23,025 nucleotides of DNA from Chitinophagaceae bacterium (GTDB lineage: Bacteria > Bacteroidota > Bacteroidia > Chitinophagales > Chitinophagaceae): positions 1 through 23,025 of the forward strand of contig JAEUVW010000400.1 of NCBI GenBank assembly GCA_016786525.1, given 5' to 3'. Of this stretch, positions 15,815 to 23,025 are shown one piece after another. The notes below the pieces were generated by a model. The model saw nothing but the letters and a program-made list of their open reading frames with translations, was not told the DNA's origin and ran no database searches. The position numbers were made by a program, and so were the translations under genes. Numbering within the stretch: the stretch's first letter is position 1; each line of letters starts with the position of its first letter.

Positions 15815-17875
15815 TTATTCTAATTCCAAAATAGTGGATTCGTTTGCGCGTATAGAAAAGCGTTTGATCTTTTCCGGGAGGCCCGGCGCCAGGGAAAAAT
15901 GGGCTTCATACGGGCCAGGCAGCAATTCCAGGGTCTGGGACGAAGGGCTACCGCTTACGTTCATCTGGTGAAACTGTACAAAACGGTCTCCATGCGAATA
16001 GTAGAAGGTGACTTTGCCCAGGTTGTTGGTATTGGTGATCTGCATTTTACCCGGTTTATCCACTTGTATGGTCGTCGTAGAGCCGAAGGTCAGGTCGGTG
16101 GAACGTACACTGACGGGTAAAGTACTGATCTCGATATGGTAGTTGCCGGGAGGATAAGGCAGCACCGTATCGCATTGCTGCCGTACCATAGGCTGGGGTA
16201 CAAAGTTTCTTTTGACGACGGCATAGTACTGATCTACAGGACGCTTGTCCCCGTCTTTCCAGACAAACTGCAGTGAGCCCCCGCTGACGGTGATCACCAC
16301 TTTGTTCTTCATATTCGGGGAAATCTCAACAGATTTCAGGAACGTGCGGTCACTGCCCACCACGCTGATGTTGAAGCTGCCGGCCGGGGATTTTACCGGG
16401 TCGGGGTTTCCATCAGGGTCCACAGTTCTGTAAAACTTATGTGCAGGAGCATTGGTTTTCGGGTCGGTAAACAGGATCTGCGGTGTGGTAGAGTAAAACT
16501 TGCCATTGCCGTCTGTGAAAAAGATCTCTACCATGGTTTCCTGGTTCGGAGTCTTTTCGACGACATAGCTTGCATCTGCTTTTTTCTCTGCGGGCTTTTC
16601 TGCGGGTTTCACCACAGGTTTGCTTATCGTTCTCGTGAATGGGATCACCAGCGTATCGCCGGGTTTGTTTGCCGCTACAGGCTGGGGCATATTCAGCTTC
16701 ACCATCACAAAAGGCGGAACCACCAGCTTGCGGGGTTTGGGCAATGCCGCAGCGGTAGCCCGCAGGGCTTTGGGCTGGGGATTACGCAGCGGCAGGATAG
16801 AACTTTCTTTCTTACGCTCTACGGGCGCAGGAGGCGGGCCTCCGACATCGACCATTTTGAACGGCGGTACAGGAATGAAGTCCGGGGTAGGCGGATCAAT
16901 GACGATCGTTTTGAAGGTCTTCAGCTGCGTCTTGAGCTTGATCATATTATACACACGACGGTCCCGTTCCTGCAATTTGGGTTTGGGAGGCTCTTCAATA
17001 ATCTTAGCAGGGGGGATAATGCTGTCTTTCTTCGGCGGAACAATGACTTTCTTCGGGTCTTCTTTGATCCTGGCCGGTGTGGCCACGGTATCGCGTTTCA
17101 CCGGTTCTACCGGCTTTTTAGGTTCTTCTTTTACGATGGCGGGGGGCAGAGGGTCCTGCTTTTTCACTTCCGGCATCACAGGGATTACGGTACCGGTCTT
17201 AGCCCGCACAAAACCTTCCCGGTGTGCGTCGGTGATCTTGCTGGCTGTTGCCGGCATTTCACGCTCGTTCGCAACAGTCAGGAATGTACCCAGGCAGCGG
17301 TACAAATCCCTGAGTGGGGCATAATCGACCAGGCTGACGATGTAAGGCCGGAAAAAGATCTTACGCTGCAGCAGGTCGTTCACCACTTTACAGATATCTC
17401 CATCGCAGCTTTCACCGCCGTCGGTCACCAGCACGATACTGTAGGCGTATTTATTCTCGTTGGCAAAGTCCTCCATTGCTGCTTCACTCAGTGAATAGGC
17501 GATCGGGGATACACCATAGCCATGAAGGGCCTCAAGACGGGCTTCCATCTGCACCGTATTGTAACGGGAAAATTTGATTTCCAGTTTGGTGTCGTAGCAG
17601 TTCTTTTGCTGGGCAGGATACTGGTGCCCGAATACACGCAAACCGAATTCCACTTCATCGTTGGCCTTACTCAGGCTATCGACCAGTGCCAGGATAAAAC
17701 GGCCTGCCTGCTGAAAGCGGGTACGTCCCGGTGCCCATTCTTCTGCCATACTCGAAGAGCCGTCAAGCAGGAAGAGCACACGCGGTATTTTTGCCGGTGA
17801 TTTTTCCTGTGCCGGAGCGACACAAAACGACAAAAGAAACAGGAGCAAGGCAGCAAAACGGGATAACACGCGCAT
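15815..17875 (-). CDS. Secreted von Willebrand factor A domain protein with Pro/Lys-rich linker
   Basis: 686 residues. A signal peptide covers residues 1-22 (LLLFLLSFCVAPA before Q). A VWA domain (about 30-220) has the metal-binding MIDAS parts DGSSS (38-42), a loop GVSPI where Ser123 stands in for the usual Thr, and VTDGG (D152). Residues about 225-440 form a low-complexity linker rich in Pro, Lys and Glu, with three imperfect copies of PA-x-I-x-E-E/D-P-K about 21 residues apart (from about 245, 267 and 289). The C-terminal about 240 residues form beta-rich modules, with YYAVVKRNF and LELLPGPYEAHFSL. It lacks an obvious T9SS tail. A periplasmic or envelope-spanning scaffold is plausible; no partner is visible. 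It heads a six-gene minus-strand cluster. Confidence 0.85.
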   Translation of the reverse strand: MRVLSRFAALLLFLLSFCVAPAQEKSPAKIPRVLFLLDGSSSMAEEWAPGRTRFQQAGRFILALVDSLSKANDEVEFGLRVFGHQYPAQQKNCYDTKLEIKFSRYNTVQMEARLEALHGYGVSPIAYSLSEAAMEDFANENKYAYSIVLVTDGGESCDGDICKVVNDLLQRKIFFRPYIVSLVDYAPLRDLYRCLGTFLTVANEREMPATASKITDAHREGFVRAKTGTVIPVMPEVKKQDPLPPAIVKEEPKKPVEPVKRDTVATPARIKEDPKKVIVPPKKDSIIPPAKIIEEPPKPKLQERDRRVYNMIKLKTQLKTFKTIVIDPPTPDFIPVPPFKMVDVGGPPPAPVERKKESSILPLRNPQPKALRATAAALPKPRKLVVPPFVMVKLNMPQPVAANKPGDTLVIPFTRTISKPVVKPAEKPAEKKADASYVVEKTPNQETMVEIFFTDGNGKFYSTTPQILFTDPKTNAPAHKFYRTVDPDGNPDPVKSPAGSFNISVVGSDRTFLKSVEISPNMKNKVVITVSGGSLQFVWKDGDKRPVDQYYAVVKRNFVPQPMVRQQCDTVLPYPPGNYHIEISTLPVSVRSTDLTFGSTTTIQVDKPGKMQITNTNNLGKVTFYYSHGDRFVQFHQMNVSGSPSSQTLELLPGPYEAHFSLAPGLPEKIKRFSIRANESTILELE

Positions 17876-17893
17876 CAGTAAACTTAAGGACTA

Positions 17894-17901
17894 CAAACTT
17901 A
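17894..17901 (-). promoter_or_regulatory. Candidate -7 promoter element for the VWA gene
   Basis: TAAGTTTG on the minus strand matches TAnnTTTG, 18 bases before the ATG at 17875, leaving a short leader of about a dozen bases. No standard -33 element is evident. Confidence 0.5.
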
Positions 17902-17968
17902 GGGTATATTTGGTAACAAGGTATAGATTCAACACTTGTATCATGCTAAAATGACCCGTGAGACAACA

Positions 17969-18001
17969 AGAGCTATAAGGTTTTTGAAACCTTATAGCTC
18001 T
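17969..18001. terminator. Perfect 15-bp hairpin built around the palindromic repeat (copy 2), likely terminator
   Basis: The stem 17969-17983 pairs perfectly with 17987-18001 around a TTG loop, and the central 19 bases (17976-17994) are the repeat TAAGGTTTTTGAAACCTTA. It lies 32 bases downstream of the stop of the 18033-18967 gene, where a terminator is expected. The T-tract after it is weak on the minus strand (CTTGTTGT), so termination is inferred from position and stem strength. Confidence 0.65.
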
Positions 18002-18032
18002 TTCACACAGAGATATTTTAGTGCACTGGATA

Positions 18033-18967
18033 CTACAAGCCAGTCTTCAGGAACTTAAGCATTCCCGTGCCTGTTTCCGATAAGCCGGAGACTTTCAGGA
18101 AGTACAAGCCATCTGCCAGGCTATGGATATCGAAGCTTGTATTCTGTTGGCTATGCTGCTGGGGAACCGTATAGGTTCTGCCGCTGACATCCATTATTTC
18201 GAATTGTAAACGATTTACCGCAGGATAGGTAACCGTGAAACTACCTTGCGCAGGGTTAGGAAAAAGTTTGAGCATACCTGTTCCGACCTGCTCTTTCAGG
18301 CCAAGCGGTCTCAGTTCTTCACAACCGAATTTCGGTATTGCCCTGGCCGTATCGATTACCTGGTCTGAATAACATCTTAAGCCACCAGCTCTGGGAATAT
18401 CGAGTACCAACTGGTGACCGATAATATCATGTGCATGAAAAGCTCCGGTACGCTCCATCATGGTACGAATGGAGAACAGGCTCATAGGAAGATCACGGTG
18501 TGTTATTGTCTTGAGCTTAATTCCACCAATATCTGTCATTCGAACATCGCTAACTTCGAGTTGAAAGGTGGTGTCAGGTCTACCGGGAAACATATAGGGC
18601 ACATGATAAGTAACCGTATCCCCGACTTTTACATCAAAATTATACAGGACCAGGAAGCGGGAGAAAACCCGGTTATAATAAAACACCGTGTCTCCCGAGG
18701 TATATATAAACTGGCTTTGCTGCTGTACCGTATCATAACCGTTTTCATATTTATTGATGTCAACTTTTTGCCCGGTAACCTTCCTGCACCTGTGACCGTC
18801 TATTATAGAATCATCTGCCATCTGATAACGGGTATAGCTCTGTCCGGGTGTTTCTGCATCGGAAAGCTTGTCAAAATACCATACTGAACCCGGAGGGGCA
18901 AAAACAGTCTGACTAAAAACGGGGAATGTGCACGAAAGAATTAAAGCAGGGTGTAAAGGGCTTTCAT
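18033..18967 (-). pseudogene. T9SS type A secreted protein with a frameshift in its signal peptide
   Basis: The main frame runs from TVFAPPGSVWYF to a T9SS type A tail with FPNPAQGSFTVTYP, DVSGRTY and LADGLYFLKV. Within it the first ATG is at 18821, well inside the mature protein, and the frame continues upstream without a usual start codon. An ATG at 18967 in another frame gives MKALYTLL and then stops. One extra T in the TTT run at 18943-18945 (minus strand) would join them into MKALYTLLLILSCTFPVFSQ, a textbook signal peptide, giving a protein of about 310 residues. A promoter-like TATATTTA lies 18 bases before 18967. The gene is therefore probably inactivated by a one-base deletion, or the base was lost in sequencing. 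Function is unknown; an adjacent palindrome-based terminator follows. Confidence 0.8.
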
Positions 18968-18985
18968 ACTTGATATAGTTTGTGA

Positions 18986-18993
18986 TAAATATA
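18986..18993 (-). promoter_or_regulatory. Candidate -7 promoter element for the frameshifted T9SS gene
   Basis: TATATTTA on the minus strand matches TAnnTTTG at seven of eight positions, 18 bases before the ATG at 18967. A TTTT lies 20 bases further upstream at the -33 distance. Its position supports 18967 as the original start. Confidence 0.4.
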
Positions 18994-19064
18994 CAACATT
19001 TATATCACTTTTTAAAACTTTGGCCTTTCATGCATAAAAGCGCAGACTCGCTTTCATAAGCCCC

Positions 19065-19083
19065 TAAGGTTTTTGAAACCTTA
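19065..19083. repeat. Palindromic intergenic repeat, copy 3
   Basis: This is an identical 19-base copy of TAAGGTTTTTGAAACCTTA, between the cox terminator (19107-19132) and the frameshifted T9SS gene. Confidence 0.75.
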
Positions 19084-19106
19084 CCGCACTGAAGCCCTGA
19101 CAAAAA

Positions 19107-19132
19107 AATGCCCCGGGAAAAACCGGGGCATT
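19107..19132 (-). terminator. Strong terminator of the actF-coxB-coxA unit
   Basis: A 10-bp stem AATGCCCCGG/CCGGGGCATT (19107-19116 with 19123-19132) is followed on the minus strand by seven T. It begins 24 bases after the coxA stop. Confidence 0.92.
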
Positions 19133-19156
19133 CAGTATGCGTTACCATTCAAAAGA

Positions 19157-20977
19157 TTAATGTGCTTCTTCACCCGGACGCAAAGGCGTTGTTTGCGGGA
19201 TAAAGTCGTTACCATGACCATCGTCGCGGTAATCGTAGCTCCAGCGGTGAACCTCAGGAATATCGCCTTCCCAGTTACCGTGGCCGGGGTTGATCGGTGT
19301 AGTCCACTCCAGGGTAGTAGAACCCCATGGGTTTTGCGTGGTTACTTTACGGCCTTTCCAGATGCTGGCAAAGAAGTTGAATACGAACAGCAGCTGTGCA
19401 AAGAACACCACGATGACCACTACGCTGATAAAGGCATTCAGGGAAGTAAAGTTTTTGAACGACTCCCAGGCGCTGTAGTCGTAGTAACGACGCGGCATAC
19501 CGGCGATACCTTCATAGTGCATCGGCCAGAAGATCAGGTAGGCGCCGATGAAGGTGATAAAGAAGTGGATATAGGCCAGGGGCTTATTCATAAAGCGGCC
19601 GAACATTTTCGGATACCAGTGGTAAATACCGGCAAACATACCGAAGAAGGCCGATACCCCCATTACAATATGGAAGTGGGCAATAACGAAGTACGTATCG
19701 TGCAGGTGGATATCCAGTGCAGAGTTACCCAGGAAGATACCCGTCAGACCACCGGAGATGAACAGGGACACAAAGCCCAGAGCAAACATCATCGGAGGCG
19801 TGAAACGGATATTACCGCGCCAGATCGTTGTCAGCCAGTTGAACACTTTTACCGCGGACGGTACGGCGATCAGCAGGGTCAGCAATACAAAGATCGAACC
19901 CAGGAACGGACTCATACCGGTTACGAACATATGGTGCGCCCATACCAGGAAGGCCAGTACGGTGATACCCACCAGGGAGATGATCATCGCAAAGTACCCG
20001 AAGATCGGCTTACGGCTGTTCGTAGACAGGATCTCTGAAGCCATACCCATACCGGGCAGCATAATGATGTATACCTCAGGGTGACCCAGGAACCAGAACA
20101 AGTGCTGGTACAGGATCGCAGAACCACCAACGTTAGGCAAAGCCTTACCGCCGATAAAGATCTCAGACAGGTAGAAGGAAGTGCCGAAGCTGCGGTCGAA
20201 GATCAGCAGTACGAAACCGGACAACAGTACAGGGAAAGAAAGGATACCCAGTACAGCCGTAAAGAACAGTGCCCAGATCGTCAGCGGCATACGGGTCATC
20301 GTCATACCCTTTGTACGCATGTTCAGGATAGTCGATACATAGTTCAGACCGCCCAAAAGCGAAGACACTACGAAGAGCGCCATACTGACGAGCCATAGGT
20401 CCATACCGGTACCGGAACCCAGGGAGGCCTCTTTCAAAGCACTCAAAGGAGGATAAGTCGTCCATCCGCCGGATGCCGGTCCTGTTTGCAGGAACAGGGA
20501 GATAAACATGATCACACCTGCCAGGAAGAAGAACCAGTAAGACAACATGTTCATAAACGGAGACGCCATATCGCGGGCACCGATCTGCAGCGGAATCAGC
20601 AGGTTCGCAAAGGTACCGGACAGACCGGCTGTCAATACGAAGAATACGAGAATGGTACCGTGCATCGTCACCAATGCATAGTAAAATTCCGGATCAAGCT
20701 TGCCGCCTTTGGCCCACTCGCCCAGGAATTTTTCCATAATAGGGAAAGTCTTATCAGGGAAACCCAGCTGCAGACGGAAAAATACCGACATCAGCGCTCC
20801 GATAATTGCCCAGATGATCCCTGTAATGAGGAATTGCTTGGCAATGATCTTGTGATCCATGCTGAAGACATACTTGGAAAAGAAATGCTGTTCGTGATGC
20901 TCGTGCGCATGATGATGCTCATCTGCGTGTGTGGCATGTGCGTCATGTACTCCGTGTACTATTGCTTCGTTACTCAT
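19157..20977 (-). CDS. coxA: Cytochrome c oxidase subunit I
   Basis: 606 residues, about twelve membrane helices. The haem-copper ligands are all present: H106 (haem a), H299 with E301 and Y303 in GHPEVY (CuB, A1-type glutamate and cross-linking tyrosine), the His pair 348-349 (CuB), and H434 and H436 in AHFH (haem a3 and a). The D-pathway stretch IGARDMASP is visible. The subunit reduces oxygen to water and pumps protons in the inner membrane. The N-terminal tail is unusual for the wider family: 11 His within the first 31 residues. It lies 61 bases after coxB, followed by a strong terminator. The A1-type assignment rests on GHPEVY. Confidence 0.98.
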   Translation of the reverse strand: MSNEAIVHGVHDAHATHADEHHHAHEHHEQHFFSKYVFSMDHKIIAKQFLITGIIWAIIGALMSVFFRLQLGFPDKTFPIMEKFLGEWAKGGKLDPEFYYALVTMHGTILVFFVLTAGLSGTFANLLIPLQIGARDMASPFMNMLSYWFFFLAGVIMFISLFLQTGPASGGWTTYPPLSALKEASLGSGTGMDLWLVSMALFVVSSLLGGLNYVSTILNMRTKGMTMTRMPLTIWALFFTAVLGILSFPVLLSGFVLLIFDRSFGTSFYLSEIFIGGKALPNVGGSAILYQHLFWFLGHPEVYIIMLPGMGMASEILSTNSRKPIFGYFAMIISLVGITVLAFLVWAHHMFVTGMSPFLGSIFVLLTLLIAVPSAVKVFNWLTTIWRGNIRFTPPMMFALGFVSLFISGGLTGIFLGNSALDIHLHDTYFVIAHFHIVMGVSAFFGMFAGIYHWYPKMFGRFMNKPLAYIHFFITFIGAYLIFWPMHYEGIAGMPRRYYDYSAWESFKNFTSLNAFISVVVIVVFFAQLLFVFNFFASIWKGRKVTTQNPWGSTTLEWTTPINPGHGNWEGDIPEVHRWSYDYRDDGHGNDFIPQTTPLRPGEEAH

Positions 20978-21003
20978 TGTCTTTAAAAAATCTTATTGGT
21001 AAG

Positions 21004-21019
21004 TTGCTCCGGGGAGCAA
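21004..21019. other. Small stem-loop in the coxB-coxA gap
   Basis: A 6-bp stem TTGCTC/GAGCAA encloses a four-base loop in the 61-base gap. There is no T-tract after it on the minus strand, so it is unlikely to terminate. It could affect mRNA processing or be chance. Confidence 0.3.
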
Positions 21020-21038
21020 AAAAATATGCTATTGTCTT

Positions 21039-22079
21039 TTATTTAACCGCTACCGCCGGAGTGGCTGCTGCTGCAGAGTCTGCAGCGGGAGCGGCTGCAG
21101 GGGCTGCGGGAGCAAAATACGGTGCCTGGCTGGCCAGCCATTTGTCGTACTCCGCCTGTGTTTCCACGATAATAGTACCCCTCATGGAATAGTGGCCTTT
21201 ACCGCACATCTGGTCGCAGGAAATTTCGTATACAAAGTTTGGATTTTTTGTAATCTCTTTCATCTCAGCGCTGGTGATCGTTGGGGTAAACCAAAGCGTA
21301 GTGGTGATACCGGGTACAGCATCCATTTTCAGGCGGAAGTGCGGCAGGCCCACATCGTGGATGACGTCCCTTGAACCAATGATCAGTTTTACCGGTTTGC
21401 CGACTACGAGGTGCATTTCACCATTCTGGGCAACGATATCATCTTTGCTGGCAGGGTCTTTCTGATCGATACCGAGTACGTTGGTCGCATCATTGATATC
21501 ACGGTAGTTCCTTTTACCCAATACTTTGTCTGTACCGGGATAGCGAACAATCCAGTTGAATTGTTTACCCACGATCTCGATGACGTGTGCATCAGCAGGG
21601 GCAGGAGAAGTAACGGTCATCCAGTTACGCAGACCGATCGCCACGAGTACCGCCATCACGATGGCCGGAACCGTAGTCCAGATCAATTCCAGTTTGTTGT
21701 TGTGGGCGAAGAAGAAAGAAGTCTTCCTGTCGTCGGTAGCTTTGTACTTGAACGCGAACCAGAACAGCAGGGCATGGGTAATGAAGAATACGATACCGGT
21801 AGTGATCAGGGTCACTTTAAACATCATATCGTAGGCTTCACCCTGCAGAGAAGCTGATTTCGGCAGCATCCTGTCCAACAGGGAGAAATGGCATTGCCAA
21901 ATGGCGTACAGGCCAAAGAAGAAGAATGCCACCAGCAGCGAAGCCATGATGTAGTTGGTTTTCTTCTGACGCTCTTTTTCCGTAGCACGCAAAGCTGCTG
22001 CGTACTCACTTGCCTGGGCGATCTGGTACACTATCATCAGCACCAGGAAAATTATTGCTACTGTTATAAATATGGACAT
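21039..22079 (-). CDS. coxB: Cytochrome c oxidase subunit II
   Basis: 346 residues. The CuA site is complete: H241 (IHDVGLPHF), C288, C292, H296 and M299 in CDQMCGKGHYSM. It accepts electrons from cytochrome c and passes them to subunit I. Four hydrophobic segments (about 2-20, 45-62, 88-110, 134-152) are visible, more than the two of classical subunit II. The usual Glu between the CuA cysteines is Gln290. The C-terminus (about 320-346) is an Ala/Pro-rich tail, probably disordered. The gene lies 59 bases after the ActF gene and 61 before coxA in one transcription unit. Confidence 0.97.
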   Translation of the reverse strand: MSIFITVAIIFLVLMIVYQIAQASEYAAALRATEKERQKKTNYIMASLLVAFFFFGLYAIWQCHFSLLDRMLPKSASLQGEAYDMMFKVTLITTGIVFFITHALLFWFAFKYKATDDRKTSFFFAHNNKLELIWTTVPAIVMAVLVAIGLRNWMTVTSPAPADAHVIEIVGKQFNWIVRYPGTDKVLGKRNYRDINDATNVLGIDQKDPASKDDIVAQNGEMHLVVGKPVKLIIGSRDVIHDVGLPHFRLKMDAVPGITTTLWFTPTITSAEMKEITKNPNFVYEISCDQMCGKGHYSMRGTIIVETQAEYDKWLASQAPYFAPAAPAAAPAADSAAAATPAVAVK

Positions 22080-22138
22080 CTTATTATATCACTAATGTTT
22101 TTAAACGTATTATATTCGATTTTCAAAAAGCCTTGTGC

Positions 22139-23025
22139 TTAGCTGATGTGGATCACTGATTCTTTCAGCAATGGGTTGTTATGAGGAACCAGTGAAGCTT
22201 TGGACAATGTTCTTGAAACGGTAAATATCATCAGTCCGGCAAAACCTGCAAACAGACCCAGCTCATACCATCCGATCGTCCAGTGCGCTCCCAGGGGACC
22301 GGGCATCATCATCTGGTAGAAATCCAGCCAGTGACCGAAGATAATGATCAGGGCCATAGCCGTAACGGTAAAGTAGTTTCTTTTGCTCGGGCGGGACATC
22401 AGGATGATCAGCGGCATACAGAAGTTGATGATGAAGCCACCATAGAACAGGATGCTGTACGGACCGTGCTGACGGGTAATGAAATACGTTGTCTCTTCAG
22501 GGATATTCGCATACCAGATCAGCATGTACTGGGCAAACCACAGGTAAGTCCAGAATACGGAGATGGCGAACATGAATTTACCGAGGTCGTGGATGTGCTC
22601 TTTGTGTACGATCTGCAGGTTACCGTTATTTTTCAGGTACACCACCCACAGCAGGATCACCGACATACCGCCTACCAGTGAACTGGCGAATACATACCAG
22701 CTGAACAGGGTAGAGTACCAGTGTGCATCGATGCTCATGATCCACATCCAAGGCAGGGTGCTCATCATGGTCAGTGCGAATACTACGAGGAACAACGCAG
22801 CCCATACCATGAATTTGAAATACCCTTTGGTGCTGTTTTTTGCAGCAGACTCCTGGGCGATAGACATAGCCCTGAACTTATTGCCGAAGAAACCCCACAG
22901 GATAACGGTAGCAACGGTGAAACCGATCACCATACCTTTATTCAGGAAGGGGCTTTTACCTTCCAGGATCTCGTCGCCATGAGGATTTACCCAATGATAG
23001 ATCGGGTTATGACCATGATGATCTT
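22139..23025 (-). CDS. actF: Alternative complex III subunit ActF (quinol:cytochrome c oxidoreductase), 5' end cut by window
   Basis: The frame is open to the window edge and continues 30 codons upstream of the first in-window ATG (22933), reading HWVNPHGDEILEGKSPFLNKG in pieces HWVNPHGDE and LEGKSPFLNKG, which fits ActF. At least seven membrane helices are visible, with conserved aromatic-rich motifs such as TYLWFAQYMLIWYANIPEET (WFAQYMLIWYANIPE). ActF is a membrane subunit of alternative complex III, which oxidises quinol and reduces cytochrome c in organisms lacking a bc1 complex. Its position directly before coxB and coxA matches the supercomplex of ACIII with an aa3-type oxidase known in Bacteroidota. 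The remaining act genes are expected to the right of the window. Confidence 0.92.
   Translation of the reverse strand, partial: DHHGHNPIYHWVNPHGDEILEGKSPFLNKGMVIGFTVATVILWGFFGNKFRAMSIAQESAAKNSTKGYFKFMVWAALFLVVFALTMMSTLPWMWIMSIDAHWYSTLFSWYVFASSLVGGMSVILLWVVYLKNNGNLQIVHKEHIHDLGKFMFAISVFWTYLWFAQYMLIWYANIPEETTYFITRQHGPYSILFYGGFIINFCMPLIILMSRPSKRNYFTVTAMALIIIFGHWLDFYQMMMPGPLGAHWTIGWYELGLFAGFAGLMIFTVSRTLSKASLVPHNNPLLKESVIHIS

Noticed and set aside
16439..17494. A 351-codon plus-strand open frame opposite the VWA gene
   Set aside because: It lies wholly antisense to a gene with clear domains and signal peptide, and its His/Arg/Gly/Phe-heavy composition is typical of a shadow frame.
19073..20038. 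A 321-codon plus-strand frame opposite coxA
   Set aside because: It is antisense to a highly conserved gene and crosses the coxA terminator; no family resemblance.
1..23025. CRISPR arrays, tRNA/rRNA genes, insertion sequences, defence or phage genes
   Set aside because: No spaced direct repeats, cloverleaf-like genes, transposase motifs or phage-type proteins were seen by eye in either strand.

Overview
The window reads as a chromosomal segment of a Bacteroidota bacterium, most likely family Chitinophagaceae. Three things point there. Surface proteins carry type IX secretion (T9SS) C-terminal sorting domains, type A at the left edge and at 18033-18967, and the gliding-motility/CHU_C type B form at 5949-8231. 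A quinol:cytochrome c oxidoreductase subunit (ActF) sits directly upstream of coxB and coxA. Several upstream regions hold the Bacteroidota -7 element TAnnTTTG while Shine-Dalgarno sequences are absent. I see no tRNA, rRNA, CRISPR array, transposase or phage gene.

Layout. 1-2648 (minus): a large secreted multidomain protein with a duplicated Ig-like + GEVED unit and a T9SS type A tail cut by the window edge. 2868-3821 (minus): a membrane-anchored coiled-coil protein, divergent from a plus-strand pair, a 3'-5' exonuclease (3868-4593) and holA (4599-5612). 5613-5948 is a 336-base non-coding stretch rich in small palindromes, followed by the T9SS type B protein (5949-8231). A strong bidirectional terminator at 8242-8277 separates it from a long run of minus-strand genes.

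That run, in transcription order from the right, is: ActF (5' end cut by the window edge), CoxB, CoxA and a strong terminator; a T9SS type A lipid-free secreted protein whose signal peptide is out of frame; a VWA-domain protein, a GNAT acetyltransferase, DAHP synthase-chorismate mutase, a SAM methyltransferase, a YetF-like DUF421 membrane protein and a small hypothetical protein in one tightly packed cluster; then a DUF3467 protein, GMP synthase (guaA), a periplasmic-binding-protein-like protein and a DUF2911 protein.

Most of the content is core metabolism (respiration, purine and aromatic synthesis, replication) interleaved with lineage-typical surface proteins. No obvious new multi-gene system is visible. 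The points most worth a second look are: a single-base frameshift in the signal peptide of the 18033-18967 gene; a 19-base palindrome (TAAGGTTTTTGAAACCTTA) present three times between genes, once enlarged to a perfect 15-bp hairpin; a three-arm competing hairpin arrangement between 2724 and 2847; a -7 box placed so that the DAHP synthase mRNA could be leaderless; and the domain duplication in the left-edge surface protein.
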